From Epiperipatus broadwayi (lineage: Eukaryota > Onychophora > Udeonychophora > Euonychophora > Peripatidae): 64,000 bases of DNA. The notes beneath the pieces were generated by a model that was given only the letters and a program-made list of their open reading frames with translations, did no database searches and had not been told where the DNA came from. Each line of letters opens with the position of its first letter. The first letter of the stretch is position 1. Shown one piece after another: positions 63,501-64,000 of the stretch. The stretch spans positions 312,001-376,000 of the forward strand of contig JAQFVV010000561.1 in NCBI GenBank assembly GCA_028023455.1, in the 5' to 3' direction. The position numbers and the translations under genes were made by a program.

Positions 63501-64000
63501 TTTTTAAAAATTGATGAATTTGAATACTTTAACATTGCAGTTCAGTATAATTTAGCTAATTTTACCTAAATATGACAAAACCAGTAAAAAAATTCATTCA
63601 AAATATAGTACTGTACAACAGCATGTTCTTAGCGGGTTTTAAGCTTGGAAATACAGCCAAATTACACACTCCTAAAAATTGATGAATTTGAATACTTTAA
63701 CATTGCAGTTCAGTATAATTTAGCTAATTCTATCGAAATATGACCAAATCAGTGAAAAAATTCATTAAAAATATATTACTGTATACCAGCATGTTCATAG
63801 CGCGTTTTAAGCTTGGAAATACAGCCAGGTGACAAATTCATAAAAATTGATGAATTTAAATACTTTAACATTGCAGTTCAGTATAATTTAGCTAATTTTA
63901 CCTAAATATGACAAAACCAGTAAAAAAATTCATTCAAAATATAGTACTGTACACCAGCATGTTCTTAGCGGGTTTTAAGCTTGGAAATACAGCCAAATTA
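60591..64000. repeat. 168-bp satellite DNA array, at least 20 copies, continues past window
   Basis: Monomer starts (AGCATG) lie at 60594, 60763, 60932 and then every 168 bp (61100, 61268 ... 63956); the first two spacings are 169. Each contains a near-constant core (GATGAATTTGAATACTTTAA, then GCAGTTCAGTATAATTTAGC) and, except the fourth, an AAGCTT. Three subtypes are visible. A has CATAGCGCG with GAAGCCTGG; B has CTTAGCGGG with ACAGCCAAATTACACA; C has CATAGCTTG (CGCG in the last) with ACAGCCAGGTGACA. The array begins abruptly at about 60,591 and runs off the window. The length is close to a nucleosome repeat; a centromeric or heterochromatic role is possible but not shown. Confidence 0.97.

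Noticed and set aside
60591-64000. CRISPR array
   Set aside because: The units are contiguous 168-bp monomers that vary throughout; there are no short identical repeats alternating with unique spacers, and the setting is eukaryotic.

Overview
The window is animal (most likely invertebrate) nuclear DNA. It is very AT-rich and has no operons, dense genes or bacterial signals. It carries long (TA)n microsatellites, an RTE-type LINE, Penelope-like retroelement pieces, Tigger/pogo-like and hAT-like DNA transposons, many foldback MITE-like elements, a tRNA-derived retroposon and a 168-bp satellite array. A coleoid cephalopod fits this texture, but nothing here proves the taxon. Most of the window reads as intron or intergenic DNA.

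Layout. At 1-75 (minus strand) there is a short, well-behaved partial coding exon cut by the window edge, and at 554-751 (minus) a 65-codon open frame that may be another exon. From about 1,000 to 10,000 there is AT-rich DNA with TA arrays and two adjacent TA-cored palindromes; its + strand is strongly G-over-C from about 4.3 to 8.7 kb. A degraded TIR transposon lies at 10,279-11,405, followed by a nearly complete but broken RTE LINE at 11,712-14,672. Positions 17.5-19 kb hold a cluster of foldback elements and palindromes. A tiny tRNA-derived retroposon with a perfect 16-bp target duplication lies at 21,014-21,151. A foldback lies at 22.9 kb. A Tigger-like transposon (25,917-27,103) sits next to two head-to-head Penelope-like fragments with GIY-YIG endonuclease remnants (27,154-28,440). 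From 28.5 to 41 kb the DNA is mostly featureless, with some degenerate repeats. Foldbacks and palindromes cluster at 41.0-43.4 kb. A second, older copy of the same LINE runs on the minus strand at 47,680-50,438. A hAT-like MITE is at 55,198-55,594. Positions 57.3-59.6 kb are less AT-monotonous and look like possible conserved regulatory sequence. From 60,591 to the window end there are 20 full copies plus a partial of a 168-bp satellite, organised into a higher-order repeat.

No complete host gene can be supported. The coding content is transposon-derived: LINE endonuclease/reverse transcriptase, Penelope GIY-YIG and a Tigger transposase C-terminus, all with disabling mutations. The most notable structures are the satellite's higher-order organisation, the repeated pairing of (TA)n tracts with perfect inverted arms and transposon edges, the head-to-head Penelope pair, and the LINE deletion that removed its endonuclease GDF motif.
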